DNA of 64,000 nt, from contig NZ_WHVL01000002.1 in the NCBI RefSeq assembly GCF_020622355.1, forward strand, positions 558,001-622,000. Direction: 5' to 3'. Shown in pieces: positions 28,774-37,125 of this stretch. The DNA is from Vreelandella malpeensis. GTDB lineage: Bacteria; Pseudomonadota; Gammaproteobacteria; Pseudomonadales; Halomonadaceae. The notes under the pieces were generated by a model. The model ran no database searches. It was not told where the DNA came from and worked only from the letters and a program-made list of their open reading frames with translations. How positions within the stretch are numbered: the stretch's first letter is position 1; each line of letters begins with the position of its first letter. The position numbers and the translations under genes are program-made.

Positions 28774-28803
28774 TTGACGCCGCCCATAAGGTAGACATAA
28801 AAA
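28774..28803 (+). promoter_or_regulatory. Candidate promoter of the rightward catabolic operon
   Basis: TTGACG (28774-28779) and TAAAAA (28798-28803) are spaced 18 bases. The predicted transcription start falls inside operator 2, consistent with repression by the GntR protein. Confidence 0.5.
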
Positions 28804-28821
28804 TGTATCAAATATAATACA
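28804..28821. promoter_or_regulatory. 18-bp palindromic operator 2 (probable GntR site)
   Basis: TGTATCAAATATAATACA lies between gntR and the NTF2-like gene, 16 of 18 bases equal to operator 1. It overlaps or immediately follows the candidate -10 element of the rightward operon and is 69 bases upstream of the gntR start, so it could control both directions. Confidence 0.8.
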
Positions 28822-28915
28822 TATCAGAGTTCTTTTTTTAAGACTCTGAGCGCCGAACCATTATCACCGACGGCACCGACATTCGCCTAACCCGCCATTA
28901 CAAGAGAGGTTCGCC

Positions 28916-29332
28916 ATGAACCATGAGGCCGACCAACACCGCGCGAGCGACAAGGCACGGGTCCGCGATTTTCTCGCCGCCATGGAAAGGCGCGATCTTG
29001 CCAAGGCCGAGGGTTATCTGGCTCAGGCAGTGGAGATGCGGTTTCCCGGTGCGCCGCCCTTTCATGACCTGAACGACGTGATGAGCTGGGCGCGTACCCG
29101 TTACCAGAGCGTACGCAAGACGTTCCATGCGGTCGATCACTGCGTCACTGCCGAGGCGTCCATCGTGGTCTGTCACGGTGAGCTCGCCGTGACCTGGCTC
29201 GACGGCACCACCACCGACGGGGTGCGCTTCATCGATCGCTTCGAGCTTGCGAATGGGCGGATCACCCGTCAGGACGTCTGGAACGATCTGGCGCTCGTCA
29301 CGAGCGCCGCCACGCCCTCACCGGGCGCTTAA
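28916..29332 (+). CDS. NTF2-like (SnoaL-type) protein
   Basis: 138 residues, no signal peptide. The N-terminal helix VRDFLAAMERRDLAKAEGYLA, the VEMRFPGAPPFHDL segment and the later ITRQDVWNDL fit the NTF2/SnoaL fold, a cone-shaped pocket used by isomerases, hydratases and dehydratases such as ketosteroid isomerase, as well as by non-enzymatic binding proteins. It is the first gene of the rightward operon, with GAGAGG before its ATG. The position suggests a dedicated step such as a tautomerisation or isomerisation in the pathway, but this is inference. Confidence 0.8.
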   Translation: MNHEADQHRASDKARVRDFLAAMERRDLAKAEGYLAQAVEMRFPGAPPFHDLNDVMSWARTRYQSVRKTFHAVDHCVTAEASIVVCHGELAVTWLDGTTTDGVRFIDRFELANGRITRQDVWNDLALVTSAATPSPGA

Positions 29333-29351
29333 CCATCACAAAGAGAGCCTT

Positions 29352-30245
29352 ATGAAACGCCGACACACCGCCTCCCATACGCCTTCGAACCTGAAAGGCT
29401 ACCTGCAGGACCCCTCCATCGTGGTCGCCCCGGGGGTGTATGACGCCCTGGGCGCGTCGCTGGCCGAACAGGCCGGCTTCGACACCGTGTACCTGTCGGG
29501 CGCGAGCTTGGCCTATACCCAGCTGGGCCGCCCGGATATCGGCCTTTTGAGCATCACCGAGATCACCAGTGCGATGTCCCACATTCGCGAACGCACGAAC
29601 CTGTCGGTGGTGGTGGATTGCGATACCGGCTTCGGCAACGCCATGAACGTGATGCGAAGCGTGAACTTTCTGGAGCGCGCCGGCGCCAACGCCATTCAGC
29701 TCGAGGATCAGACCTATCCAAAGCGCTGCGGCCACCTGCGTGGCAAGACCCTGGTCTCCCAGGGCGAGATGGTGGGCAAGCTCAAGGCCGCCCTGGATGC
29801 CAGAGAGAGCGAGAACACGCTGATCATCGGGCGCACCGATGCCGTGGCCGTGGAAGGGACGGATCGCGCTCTCGACCGCGCCCAGGCCTATCATGAGGCG
29901 GGTGTGGACATGCTCTTCATCGAGGGCATTCGCACCGACGAAGATATCGAGAAGATCATGGCCCGCTTCAAGGGCAAGGTGCCGATCATGGCCAACATGG
30001 TCGAAGGCGGCGACACCCCGCTTCAGAACGCCCAGGCGCTCGAGGCGCTGGGCTTCTCCCTGGTGATCTTCCCCGGTGCGTTGGTACGGGCCTTCACCCA
30101 CATGGCGAGCCGCTTTTTCGCCACGCTGAAACAAGAAGGCTCCACCGACGCCTTCCGCGAGCAGATGCTCGATTTCAAACAGCTCAACGACTACCTGGGC
30201 ACCCAGGCGCTGCTCGAACTCGGCCAGCAATACGACGAGCGCTAG
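29352..30245 (+). CDS. Isocitrate lyase/PEP mutase superfamily C-C lyase
   Basis: 297 residues, a full-length TIM-barrel member of the ICL/PEPM superfamily. The Mg2+-binding region VVDCDTGFGNAMNVMR (Asp89, Asp91), QLEDQ (Glu118, Asp119) and the lyase loop YPKRCGH with catalytic Cys126 are present. The Cys argues for a lyase that cleaves a 2-hydroxy (or alkyl-substituted) dicarboxylate, as in methylisocitrate lyase or 2,3-dimethylmalate lyase, rather than a phosphonopyruvate enzyme. N-terminal QDPSIVVAPGVYDALGASLAEQAGF and LGRPDIGLLSITE resemble the dimethylmalate lyase/oxaloacetate decarboxylase branch. Precise substrate unknown. Confidence 0.88.
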   Translation: MKRRHTASHTPSNLKGYLQDPSIVVAPGVYDALGASLAEQAGFDTVYLSGASLAYTQLGRPDIGLLSITEITSAMSHIRERTNLSVVVDCDTGFGNAMNVMRSVNFLERAGANAIQLEDQTYPKRCGHLRGKTLVSQGEMVGKLKAALDARESENTLIIGRTDAVAVEGTDRALDRAQAYHEAGVDMLFIEGIRTDEDIEKIMARFKGKVPIMANMVEGGDTPLQNAQALEALGFSLVIFPGALVRAFTHMASRFFATLKQEGSTDAFREQMLDFKQLNDYLGTQALLELGQQYDER

Positions 30246-30290
30246 GCCACGACCCGGCACCGATCAAACAACGAGACTACAGGAGACCCC

Positions 30291-30956
30291 ATGCAGACCA
30301 CCGACAAAACGGCCAAGGAGCTCTTTTTCGAGGTGATGGCCAACCCCCAGCGGGTGCCCTTCGGCTTCGGCAACAAGGCGGTGCTGGTCAACGTGGACCC
30401 CCAGAAGGCCTATACCCGTACCGACCTTTACAAGACCGCCTACGAGACCGACCCGAAGCAGCTCGAGTACACCAACCAGCTGGCGCGTGGCTTTCGCGCC
30501 AAGGGCTGGCCGGTGGTCTGGACCCACGTGGCGTTTCTCGACTCCGCCGAGGACGCCGGCGTGTGGGGCACGCGCACCGATACCCCGGACTCGCTGCAGA
30601 ACATCAAGTACGGCTCCGAACGCGCCGAGTTCGACGAACGCGCCGAGATCGATCGCGCTCGTGACGTGATCTACACCAAGCGCATGCCTTCGGCGTTCTT
30701 CGAGACGCCCCTGCAATCGCTGCTGGTCTGGCATCAGGTGGATACCGTGATAATCACCGGCGGCTCGACCTCGGGCTGCATTCGCGCCACGGCGGTGGAG
30801 AGCCTGTCCCGGGGCTATCGCACCATCGTGCCGATGGAGTGCGTGGCGGACAAGCACGAAAGCTACCACTACGCCAACCTGACCGACCTGCACCTGAAGT
30901 ACGCCGACGTGCTGCCCGTGAAGGATGTCCTGGCGTGGCTCGACCACAAGGCGTAA
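30291..30956 (+). CDS. Isochorismatase-family amidase (cysteine hydrolase)
   Basis: 221 residues of the cysteine-hydrolase superfamily. The catalytic triad can be placed at Asp36 (VNVDPQKAY), Lys130 (YTKRMPSAFF) and Cys163 (GGSTSGCIRATAVES). The TSGCIRATA form is typical of N-carbamoylsarcosine amidase and maleamate amidohydrolase relatives, which release ammonia from half-amides or carbamoyl groups, rather than of true isochorismatases. In the operon it lies between the lyase and the two PuuE-like hydrolases, a logical position for deamidating a ring-opened half-amide. Substrate inferred only. Confidence 0.87.
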   Translation: MQTTDKTAKELFFEVMANPQRVPFGFGNKAVLVNVDPQKAYTRTDLYKTAYETDPKQLEYTNQLARGFRAKGWPVVWTHVAFLDSAEDAGVWGTRTDTPDSLQNIKYGSERAEFDERAEIDRARDVIYTKRMPSAFFETPLQSLLVWHQVDTVIITGGSTSGCIRATAVESLSRGYRTIVPMECVADKHESYHYANLTDLHLKYADVLPVKDVLAWLDHKA

Positions 30957-30966
30957 GGAGCCCGCG

Positions 30967-31920
30967 ATGAAAGAGTCCCTCGGCGTATACGACTACTGGG
31001 CCTATGACCAGCGCCCCAAGATCACCTGGCCGGGAGGCGCGAAAGTCGCCTTCTGGGTCGCGCCCAACATCGAGTACTACGAGCTCGACCCGCCCCAGAA
31101 CCCGAGCCGCAAGCCCTGGCCGCACCCGCACCCGTCGGTGCCCGGCTTCAGCATTCGCGACTACGGCAATCGGGTCGGTCACCAGCGCCAGCTGCGGCTT
31201 TTGGACAAGTACGGCGTGCGCGGGTCGGTGTCGCTGTCGACGGCGCTTTGCGAGCATCACCCGGAGATCATTCAGATGTGCCGGGAGCGCGACTGGGAGT
31301 TCTTCAGCCACGGCATCTACAACACGCGCTACACCTATGGCCTGAGTGAGGCCCAGGAGCGCGCGATGATCCGTGACAGCATGGAGACCATTCATCGCCA
31401 CACGGGGCAAGCCTGCGCGGGCTATCTCGCCCCGGCGCTCTCGCACTCCGAGCACACCCTGGACCTGTTCGCCGAAGTGGGCGAGGAGCTCTTCGGTGAG
31501 CGCGGCGGACTCTACACCTGCGATCTTTTCCACGACGACCAGCCCACGCCGGTTCGCGTGCGCTCTGGCAAGCGCTTCATTTCCCTGCCCTACTCGCTCG
31601 AGATGAACGACACCATCGTCTACGCGGTAAACAAGGTCGAGCCGCGCCAGTACGCCACCATGCTCAAGCGCCACTTCGACCGCCTGTACCAGGAGGGCGC
31701 GGAGTCCGGCACGGTGATGTGCATCCCTACCCACAACTATCAGGTGAGCTGCCCGCACCGCATCAAGGCGTTCGAGGAGGCCCTCGAGTACATCACCGGC
31801 CATTCGGACGTGTGGGTTGCTACCGGCCGGGAGATCGCCGAGTACTACCGGGCGCACCATTTCGATGCCGCGCTTGAAAGCATGCAGGCGCAGGCCGCCA
31901 CCGCACCAGGGGAGAGTTGA
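30967..31920 (+). CDS. PuuE-like NodB-fold hydrolase 1 (cyclic amide hydrolase type)
   Basis: 317 residues of the polysaccharide-deacetylase (NodB) superfamily. The sequence resembles the PuuE allantoinase/cyclic amide branch: IRDYGNRVGHQRQLRLLDKYGV near 63-85, FFSHGIYNTRYTY, and a C-terminal MCIPTHNYQVSCPHRI. No signal peptide, so it is cytosolic and unlikely to act on cell wall or chitin. The second metal-site His found in its neighbour (HGWNMDH) is Arg here (HGIYNTR, His115 then Arg121), so metal binding or activity may differ. It follows the amidase by 10 bases with an AAGGAG ribosome site. Confidence 0.85.
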   Translation: MKESLGVYDYWAYDQRPKITWPGGAKVAFWVAPNIEYYELDPPQNPSRKPWPHPHPSVPGFSIRDYGNRVGHQRQLRLLDKYGVRGSVSLSTALCEHHPEIIQMCRERDWEFFSHGIYNTRYTYGLSEAQERAMIRDSMETIHRHTGQACAGYLAPALSHSEHTLDLFAEVGEELFGERGGLYTCDLFHDDQPTPVRVRSGKRFISLPYSLEMNDTIVYAVNKVEPRQYATMLKRHFDRLYQEGAESGTVMCIPTHNYQVSCPHRIKAFEEALEYITGHSDVWVATGREIAEYYRAHHFDAALESMQAQAATAPGES

Positions 31921-31924
31921 TACC

Positions 31925-32872
31925 ATGGCGCTCGACAACGATTACCTGAACTACCCCCTGCGCCGTTACGGCTACGACCACGACCGCTATGACTGGTCGA
32001 TGCTCGACGAGCGAGCCCCTGTTACCTGGCCCGGTGGCAAGAGGCTGGCGGTGTGGATCAACGTGTCGCTGCAGTTCTACCCGCTCGACCAGCGCGGCGT
32101 GCCCTTCAAGGTGCCCAACGGCATGACCATGCCCTACCCGGATCTGCGCCACTTCTCGCTGCGCGACTACGGCAACCGGGTCGGCATCTATCGGGTGCTG
32201 AAGGCCCTCGAAAAGTATGGCATCACGCCGACCTACGCGATCAACGCCCAGCTCGCCGAGCAGACACCTTATCTGGTCAAGCGTCTCCAAGAACACGGCG
32301 GCGAATTCATTGCCCACGGCTGGAACATGGATCATCTGCACTACGGTGGCCAGCCGATCGAGGAAGAGGCCGAGCTGGTCGCGCGGTCGGTAGACACCCT
32401 TCGCCGCGTGACCGGCCAAACCATTCGCGGCTGGCTCAGCCCGGCGAAGCACCAGAGCTTCAACACGCCGGATTTGCTGGTAAAGAACGGCATCGAGTAC
32501 TGCGCCGACTGGGTGAACGACGAGTTGCCCTACGCCTTCAAGACCGCCTCGGGGGCGCTCACCATGATGGGGCTTTCCACCGAGATCGAGGATCAGTTCG
32601 TGATGAGCCAGAACCTGCATTCGGAGGATGCCTGGGTCGCGCAGGTCAAGGACGCCTTCGACTTTCTGCTCGAGGAGTCCCGCACGGCGGGTGGGCGGCT
32701 CTTCGCGCTGAACCTGCACCCCTGGCTCGTCGGCCAGCCGCACCGCATCGCATGCCTCGAAGAAGTGCTCGCGCACATCGCCAGGCATGAGGAGGTCTGG
32801 CAAGCACCTGCGGGCGAGATACTCGACGCGTTCAAGGCGGCTCGTGCCAGCGACGACAAAGGAACCCGCTGA
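31925..32872 (+). CDS. PuuE-like NodB-fold hydrolase 2 (cyclic amide hydrolase type)
   Basis: 315 residues, homologous to hydrolase 1 and equally lacking a signal peptide. Shared signatures: SLRDYGNRVGIYRVLKALEKYGI (about 78-100), FIAHGWNMDHLHY with the two-His metal motif (His131, His137), and NLHPWLVGQPHRIACLEEVL near the C-terminus, a stretch highly typical of PuuE-type allantoinases and their relatives that open cyclic amides. The start at ATG 31925 lies four bases after the previous stop. The final base of its stop is the first base of the flavoprotein gene (TGATGG), so the two are tightly coupled. Confidence 0.86.
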   Translation: MALDNDYLNYPLRRYGYDHDRYDWSMLDERAPVTWPGGKRLAVWINVSLQFYPLDQRGVPFKVPNGMTMPYPDLRHFSLRDYGNRVGIYRVLKALEKYGITPTYAINAQLAEQTPYLVKRLQEHGGEFIAHGWNMDHLHYGGQPIEEEAELVARSVDTLRRVTGQTIRGWLSPAKHQSFNTPDLLVKNGIEYCADWVNDELPYAFKTASGALTMMGLSTEIEDQFVMSQNLHSEDAWVAQVKDAFDFLLEESRTAGGRLFALNLHPWLVGQPHRIACLEEVLAHIARHEEVWQAPAGEILDAFKAARASDDKGTR

Positions 32873-34296
32873 TGGCCATTCACCCCTATAGCGAGACAGA
32901 GACGTTCGAGGTCCATCTTCCGCTTCTGATCATCGGCGCTGGCGCCTGTGGACTGGTGGCCGCACTCAAGGCACGCGATGCAGGCATCGAGCCTGCCGTG
33001 CTCGAACGCGATGCGCTGCCCCGAGGCAGCACGGCGATGTCATCGGGTTTCATTCCCGCCGCCGGCACCCGCTTTCAGCAGGCGCTGGGAATCGAGGACA
33101 GTCCCGAGATCATGGCCGAGGACATCCAGCGCAAGAACGGCTTCCAGGCGGACCCGGCCATCGTCGCGCTGCTGGCCCGCGAATCGGGATCGACCATCGA
33201 ATGGCTGGCGGACGAGCATGGCGTGGCGTTCGAGCTGGTCGAAGGCTTTCTCTACCCCGGACATCGGCGACTGCGCATGCATGCCACGCCCCGCCGCACC
33301 GGCGAAGAGCTGATGGGGGCACTGTTGAACGCCGCCGAGCGCATGGGTGTGGATATCCTGACTCAGACGCGGGTGGTGGATCTCTACGTGGACGATACTC
33401 GGCAAGTGCGCGGCGTGGCGCTCGAACGCCCGGACGGCAGCCGCGAGCGCATCGGTTGCGACGCCGTGCTCCTGGCCTGCAACGGCTTTGGCGGCAACCC
33501 CGAACTCGTGCGGCGTCACATCCCATCGCTGGGTGAGGCGCTCTACTATGGTCACGAAGGCAACCAGGGGGACGCCCTCCTGTGGGGCGAGGCGATGGGC
33601 GCAAGCACAAGAGACCTGGGCGCCTGCCAGGGCCACGGGTCGCTGGCGACTCCTCACCAGGTATTGATCAGCTGGGCGCTGATGATGCAGGGCGGGATTC
33701 AGGTCAACCTGCACGGCGAGCGCTTCTCCAACGAGCACGGCGGCTACTCGGAACAGGCGGCCAGGGTGCTCGCCCAGCCGGAGCAGATCGCCTGGAACCT
33801 GTATGACGAGCGTATCCACCAGAACGCGCTCGAGTTCGAGGATTACCGCAACGCCTTCGGGGCTGGCGCGGTGCGCCGCTTCGAGACCCTGGAGGCACTG
33901 GCCGACGGCGCGAACCTGCCTCTCGAGACGCTGGAGGCGACGTTCGACGCCATGCAGCAGCATACGAGCGCGCAGACGCCGGACACCTTCGGCCGTACCT
34001 TCGAGCGCGCCCACCAGCTCCAACCGCCCTACTACGCCGTTCGCGTCACCGGGGCGCTATTTCATACCCAGGGCGGGCTCGAAGTGAACACCCAGGCACG
34101 GGTGCTGGATCTCGAGGGTAAGGCGCTGCCCAACCTGTTCGCCGCCGGGGGCGCCGCTCGCGGGGTCTCGGGCGCGGGGGACAGCGGCTATCTTTCGGGC
34201 AACGGTCTATTGAGCGCCGTGGTGCTGGGCGCGGTAGCGGGCCAGAGCGCCGCGACGCTCTTGAATCTCAAGCTGCACTCGGCCGCGCTGCCGTGA
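32872..34296 (+). CDS. FAD-dependent oxidoreductase, fumarate reductase/KstD type
   Basis: 474 residues. The N-terminal dinucleotide motif is LIIGAGACGLVAALKA (Gly22, Gly24) with an acidic residue at the end of strand 2 (VLERDA), followed by the GSTAMSSGF FAD-contact segment, a substrate cap domain with HATPRRTGEELMGAL, and a C-terminal FAAGGAARGVSGAGDSGYLSGNGLLSAVVLG. This is the succinate dehydrogenase/fumarate reductase flavoprotein family, whose single-subunit members desaturate or reduce C=C next to a carbonyl. It is cytosolic and the last gene of the rightward catabolic operon. Direction (oxidation or reduction) and electron partner are unknown. Confidence 0.88.
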   Translation: MAIHPYSETETFEVHLPLLIIGAGACGLVAALKARDAGIEPAVLERDALPRGSTAMSSGFIPAAGTRFQQALGIEDSPEIMAEDIQRKNGFQADPAIVALLARESGSTIEWLADEHGVAFELVEGFLYPGHRRLRMHATPRRTGEELMGALLNAAERMGVDILTQTRVVDLYVDDTRQVRGVALERPDGSRERIGCDAVLLACNGFGGNPELVRRHIPSLGEALYYGHEGNQGDALLWGEAMGASTRDLGACQGHGSLATPHQVLISWALMMQGGIQVNLHGERFSNEHGGYSEQAARVLAQPEQIAWNLYDERIHQNALEFEDYRNAFGAGAVRRFETLEALADGANLPLETLEATFDAMQQHTSAQTPDTFGRTFERAHQLQPPYYAVRVTGALFHTQGGLEVNTQARVLDLEGKALPNLFAAGGAARGVSGAGDSGYLSGNGLLSAVVLGAVAGQSAATLLNLKLHSAALP

Positions 34297-34389
34297 TGCA
34301 AGTTTCATCGCTCCGCTCGTCGGGGCTTTTGCTAAGCAGTTGATTTCGTGGTTTGCTTGGCGCTTCGCCCCGCTGCCACGAGCTCTTCG

Positions 34390-35505
34390 ATGTTTCATCT
34401 GCTTCTCGCACTGCCCTGCCTGATCGTGATCGCCCGTTACCTCTGGCCGCTTGTCTGGCCCCGCTGGCTCAAGGCGCTGCTCGGCGCAGCGCTGCTGCTG
34501 GTTTCCCAGCACCACCTGCTGACCCGGCTCGCCTTCGGCAGCATGTTCTCGCCGGAAGTGCCGCGGGAGGTGGTGCTGGCCGTCAACGCCGTGTTCGGGG
34601 CGATGATCTTCCTGGCGCTGATGCTGGTCGTGGTCGATATCGCGACCGCGTTGCTCGCCTTGTGCAAGCGCCGCCGACTGGCGATTGTCGCACCGCTTCG
34701 CCATGGGCTGGCCATCGTCGCGCTGGCGATGGGCGTTTTCGCCGTGAGCCAGGCGGCGCGCGTTCCGCCCTTGAAGGAGGTCGAGATTTCCATCGCGGGG
34801 TTGCCGGCCGCCTTCGACGGCTACCAGATCGTCCACCTGACCGATCTTCACTTGAGCAGGCTCTTCCAGGCCCCGTGGGCGGAAACGGTCGTCACCAAGA
34901 CCAACCAGCTGGCGCCGGATGCCATCTTGATCACCGGCGACCTGATCGACGGCACCCTCGATGCCCGCCGCGACGACGTGGCGCCGCTCGCTGCGCTGAG
35001 CGCGCCGGATGGCGTTTTCGCAAGCCCCGGCAACCACGAGTACTACTTCGGTTACGATACCTGGATGAACCACTACCAGGCGCTCGGCATGCAGATACTG
35101 GCCAACCAGCACATCGTGGTGGAGCGCGACGGCAGTGCCCTGGTGCTGGCCGGGGTAACGGATGCCTCCGCCGCTCGCCACGACTACCCGGCCCCGAACC
35201 TGGCCGCCGCGCTCGAAGGCGCGCCGGACGACGCGCCGGTCGTGCTGCTCAATCACCAGCCTCGCAACGCCCGCGCGGCGGCGGCCCAGGGGGTCGACCT
35301 GCAGCTTTCCGGCCATACCCACGGCGGCATGCTGGTGGGTTTCGATCGTATCGTGGCGCGCGCCAACGAAGGGTTCGTGTCGGGTATTTACGCACTCGAC
35401 GGCATGACGCTCTACCTGAACAGCGGCACCGGCCTGTGGCCCGGCTTCGCCCTGCGCCTGGGCAAACCCTCGGAGCTGACCCGAATCACCCTGCGCGCTC
35501 AGTGA
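34390..35505 (+). CDS. Membrane-anchored metallophosphoesterase
   Basis: 371 residues. Four N-terminal hydrophobic segments (within residues 1-125) are followed by a calcineurin-like phosphoesterase domain with all five metal motifs: HLTDLHLS, ITGDLIDG, SPGNHEYYFG, LLNHQPR and SGHTHGGM. Similar YkuE-type proteins act on phospholipid-related or nucleotide substrates at the membrane; the substrate here is unknown. ATG 34390 is chosen because it begins the first hydrophobic segment. It starts about 90 bases after the flavoprotein stop and is probably not part of the catabolic operon. Confidence 0.86.
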   Translation: MFHLLLALPCLIVIARYLWPLVWPRWLKALLGAALLLVSQHHLLTRLAFGSMFSPEVPREVVLAVNAVFGAMIFLALMLVVVDIATALLALCKRRRLAIVAPLRHGLAIVALAMGVFAVSQAARVPPLKEVEISIAGLPAAFDGYQIVHLTDLHLSRLFQAPWAETVVTKTNQLAPDAILITGDLIDGTLDARRDDVAPLAALSAPDGVFASPGNHEYYFGYDTWMNHYQALGMQILANQHIVVERDGSALVLAGVTDASAARHDYPAPNLAAALEGAPDDAPVVLLNHQPRNARAAAAQGVDLQLSGHTHGGMLVGFDRIVARANEGFVSGIYALDGMTLYLNSGTGLWPGFALRLGKPSELTRITLRAQ

Positions 35506-35557
35506 CGACCGGCAAGTGCGACCGTCACGATATCTTGCCTGCGCCCGTGGCCAACGA

Positions 35558-36913
35558 TCACCGGGCAAGCGCCCAGCGCAGCACATCGATCGCCACGATG
35601 ACGACGAGACTTGCCCCCATCACCGGCAGGGCGAGCCCTAACAGCACCAGAAGCATGATCAGGCTCAGTTGTGCCACGCGCGGCAACATGATGAACAGCG
35701 CGGTCACGGTCTGAGCCTGGTTGACCGTCGTGCTTCTGACGCGCTGCCACCACATGCGATACCCCCACACCACCAGAAACACAAGCGCGGCGGCAAACAG
35801 TGCCAGCACCAGCTGGTTGACGAGCCCGAACAGCACGCCCATGTGCAGGTCGATCCCCCAGCGCGTGAGTTTTGCCGCCAGCGGAAAGGTGGTGAAGTCG
35901 GTCTGGTCGAGAACGCGCATGTCGGCAGGGTCGAGCGCGACCTGATCGACCTGGGTCGGCCAGCGGCGGTCGATTTCCGCCACCCGCCAGGCGCGATCGC
36001 GGCTCATCGGCGGCTCGATCTGGATACGTTCGGCCATGAGACCCGCACCGCGTGCTACCGCCAGCGCCTGGTCGAACCCTTCGCGGCTGGCAACCCCTGC
36101 GACTGGGGCGTGGCTCATTCCGTGATCGGCGTGGGGGTCGGCGTTGGCGGGCTCAGCCGGCACCTCGAGCTGGGTCGAAACGCTCGGCGTGCCCCAGCCC
36201 CAGGCGTTACGCAGCTCGGCGATATTGCCTCCGGCCCACTGGGACCAGGTCAGCCCGGTCGCGGAGAAGAACAACAGCCCGACGAGCGCCAGAACGCCTA
36301 CCGTGGCGTGGTGACGCCGCCGCGCCATGCGCGGGCTGGCGCCCTTGAGCGCCCGGCGCCGGGCGACCCAGAGCACCAGCCCCAGTAGCGCGATGACCCA
36401 AAGCCAGGAGGCCGCCAGCTCGCTGTACAATCGGCCGACATCGCCCAGCATCAGCCCGCGGTGAAAGTGATCGATTGCGGTACGAAACGGCAGGATGCCA
36501 CTGGTGCCATACACCGTCATGTCGCCGCGCACCTCGAGCGTCGCCGGGTCGATGAAAAGGGCACGGTGCTCCGAGGGGCCAAGCGACGGGTCGGCGAACA
36601 TGACGCGGGTGGTGCCGCCCGCCTCCGGCGCCGGACGCACCGCCGCCGGAAGCCCGGCCTGGCCAGAGGCCACCTGCGCCGCCTGGATCTGACGCGCCAG
36701 CGGCTCCCCGGCCTCCTGGCTGCTGGCCGTGAGGGCGTCGCGGTAGAGCCACTCTTCCACCGCGGGCGTCATCACGTACACGATGCCGCTGAGCGCGGCG
36801 ACGAGAATGAACGGCCCAATCAACAGCCCGATATAAAAGTGCATGCGCATGAACAGTGCAAACAGAAGTTTGCCCGTTCGTCTGGGCGACGAGTTACCTT
36901 GCATCGATCCCAT
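35558..36913 (-). CDS. PepSY-associated membrane protein
   Basis: 451 residues with four main transmembrane segments (about 30-50, 165-190, 205-230, 365-385) plus a C-terminal hydrophobic pair, and PepSY-like periplasmic domains between them. RMHFYIGLLIGPFILVAALSGIVYV near the start and RWGIDLHMGVLFGLVNQLVL later carry the His residues expected for haem ligation in PepSY_TM/FsrB-type proteins, several of which help reduce siderophore-bound iron. ATG 36913 has GAGGG five bases upstream and is preferred over one 30 bases further out. It is divergent from the His-rich DUF2946 gene. Confidence 0.83.
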   Translation of the reverse strand: MGSMQGNSSPRRTGKLLFALFMRMHFYIGLLIGPFILVAALSGIVYVMTPAVEEWLYRDALTASSQEAGEPLARQIQAAQVASGQAGLPAAVRPAPEAGGTTRVMFADPSLGPSEHRALFIDPATLEVRGDMTVYGTSGILPFRTAIDHFHRGLMLGDVGRLYSELAASWLWVIALLGLVLWVARRRALKGASPRMARRRHHATVGVLALVGLLFFSATGLTWSQWAGGNIAELRNAWGWGTPSVSTQLEVPAEPANADPHADHGMSHAPVAGVASREGFDQALAVARGAGLMAERIQIEPPMSRDRAWRVAEIDRRWPTQVDQVALDPADMRVLDQTDFTTFPLAAKLTRWGIDLHMGVLFGLVNQLVLALFAAALVFLVVWGYRMWWQRVRSTTVNQAQTVTALFIMLPRVAQLSLIMLLVLLGLALPVMGASLVVIVAIDVLRWALAR

Positions 36914-37125
36914 GATTCCCTCGTTATTGACGGTTGAACGCATTAGCGCGATGAATGTTCACCGGACGCAGCAAATAAAACGGTATTAAACGATCGGCTT
37001 TCACGACATGACGTTATCGCTGACATCGATACGCTCGCCGCGGCGATATGCCGCCGACGCCTTTCACGCCCGATGGCAACCGGATGCTAGACTGGCGCTT
37101 TCCTGTCACTGCCGGAGCTCACCAC

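Noticed and set aside
30967..32872. Calling the NodB-fold proteins polysaccharide or chitooligosaccharide deacetylases
   Set aside because: Neither has a signal peptide, the classical deacetylase DD and HSxxH motifs are absent, and the PuuE-type motifs RDYGNRVG and HPWLVGQPHRI are present.
28916..34296. Reading the rightward operon as the aerobic nicotinate (nic) pathway
   Set aside because: An isochorismatase-fold amidase is shared, but no NicAB hydroxylase, NicC, NicX dioxygenase or maleate isomerase is present.
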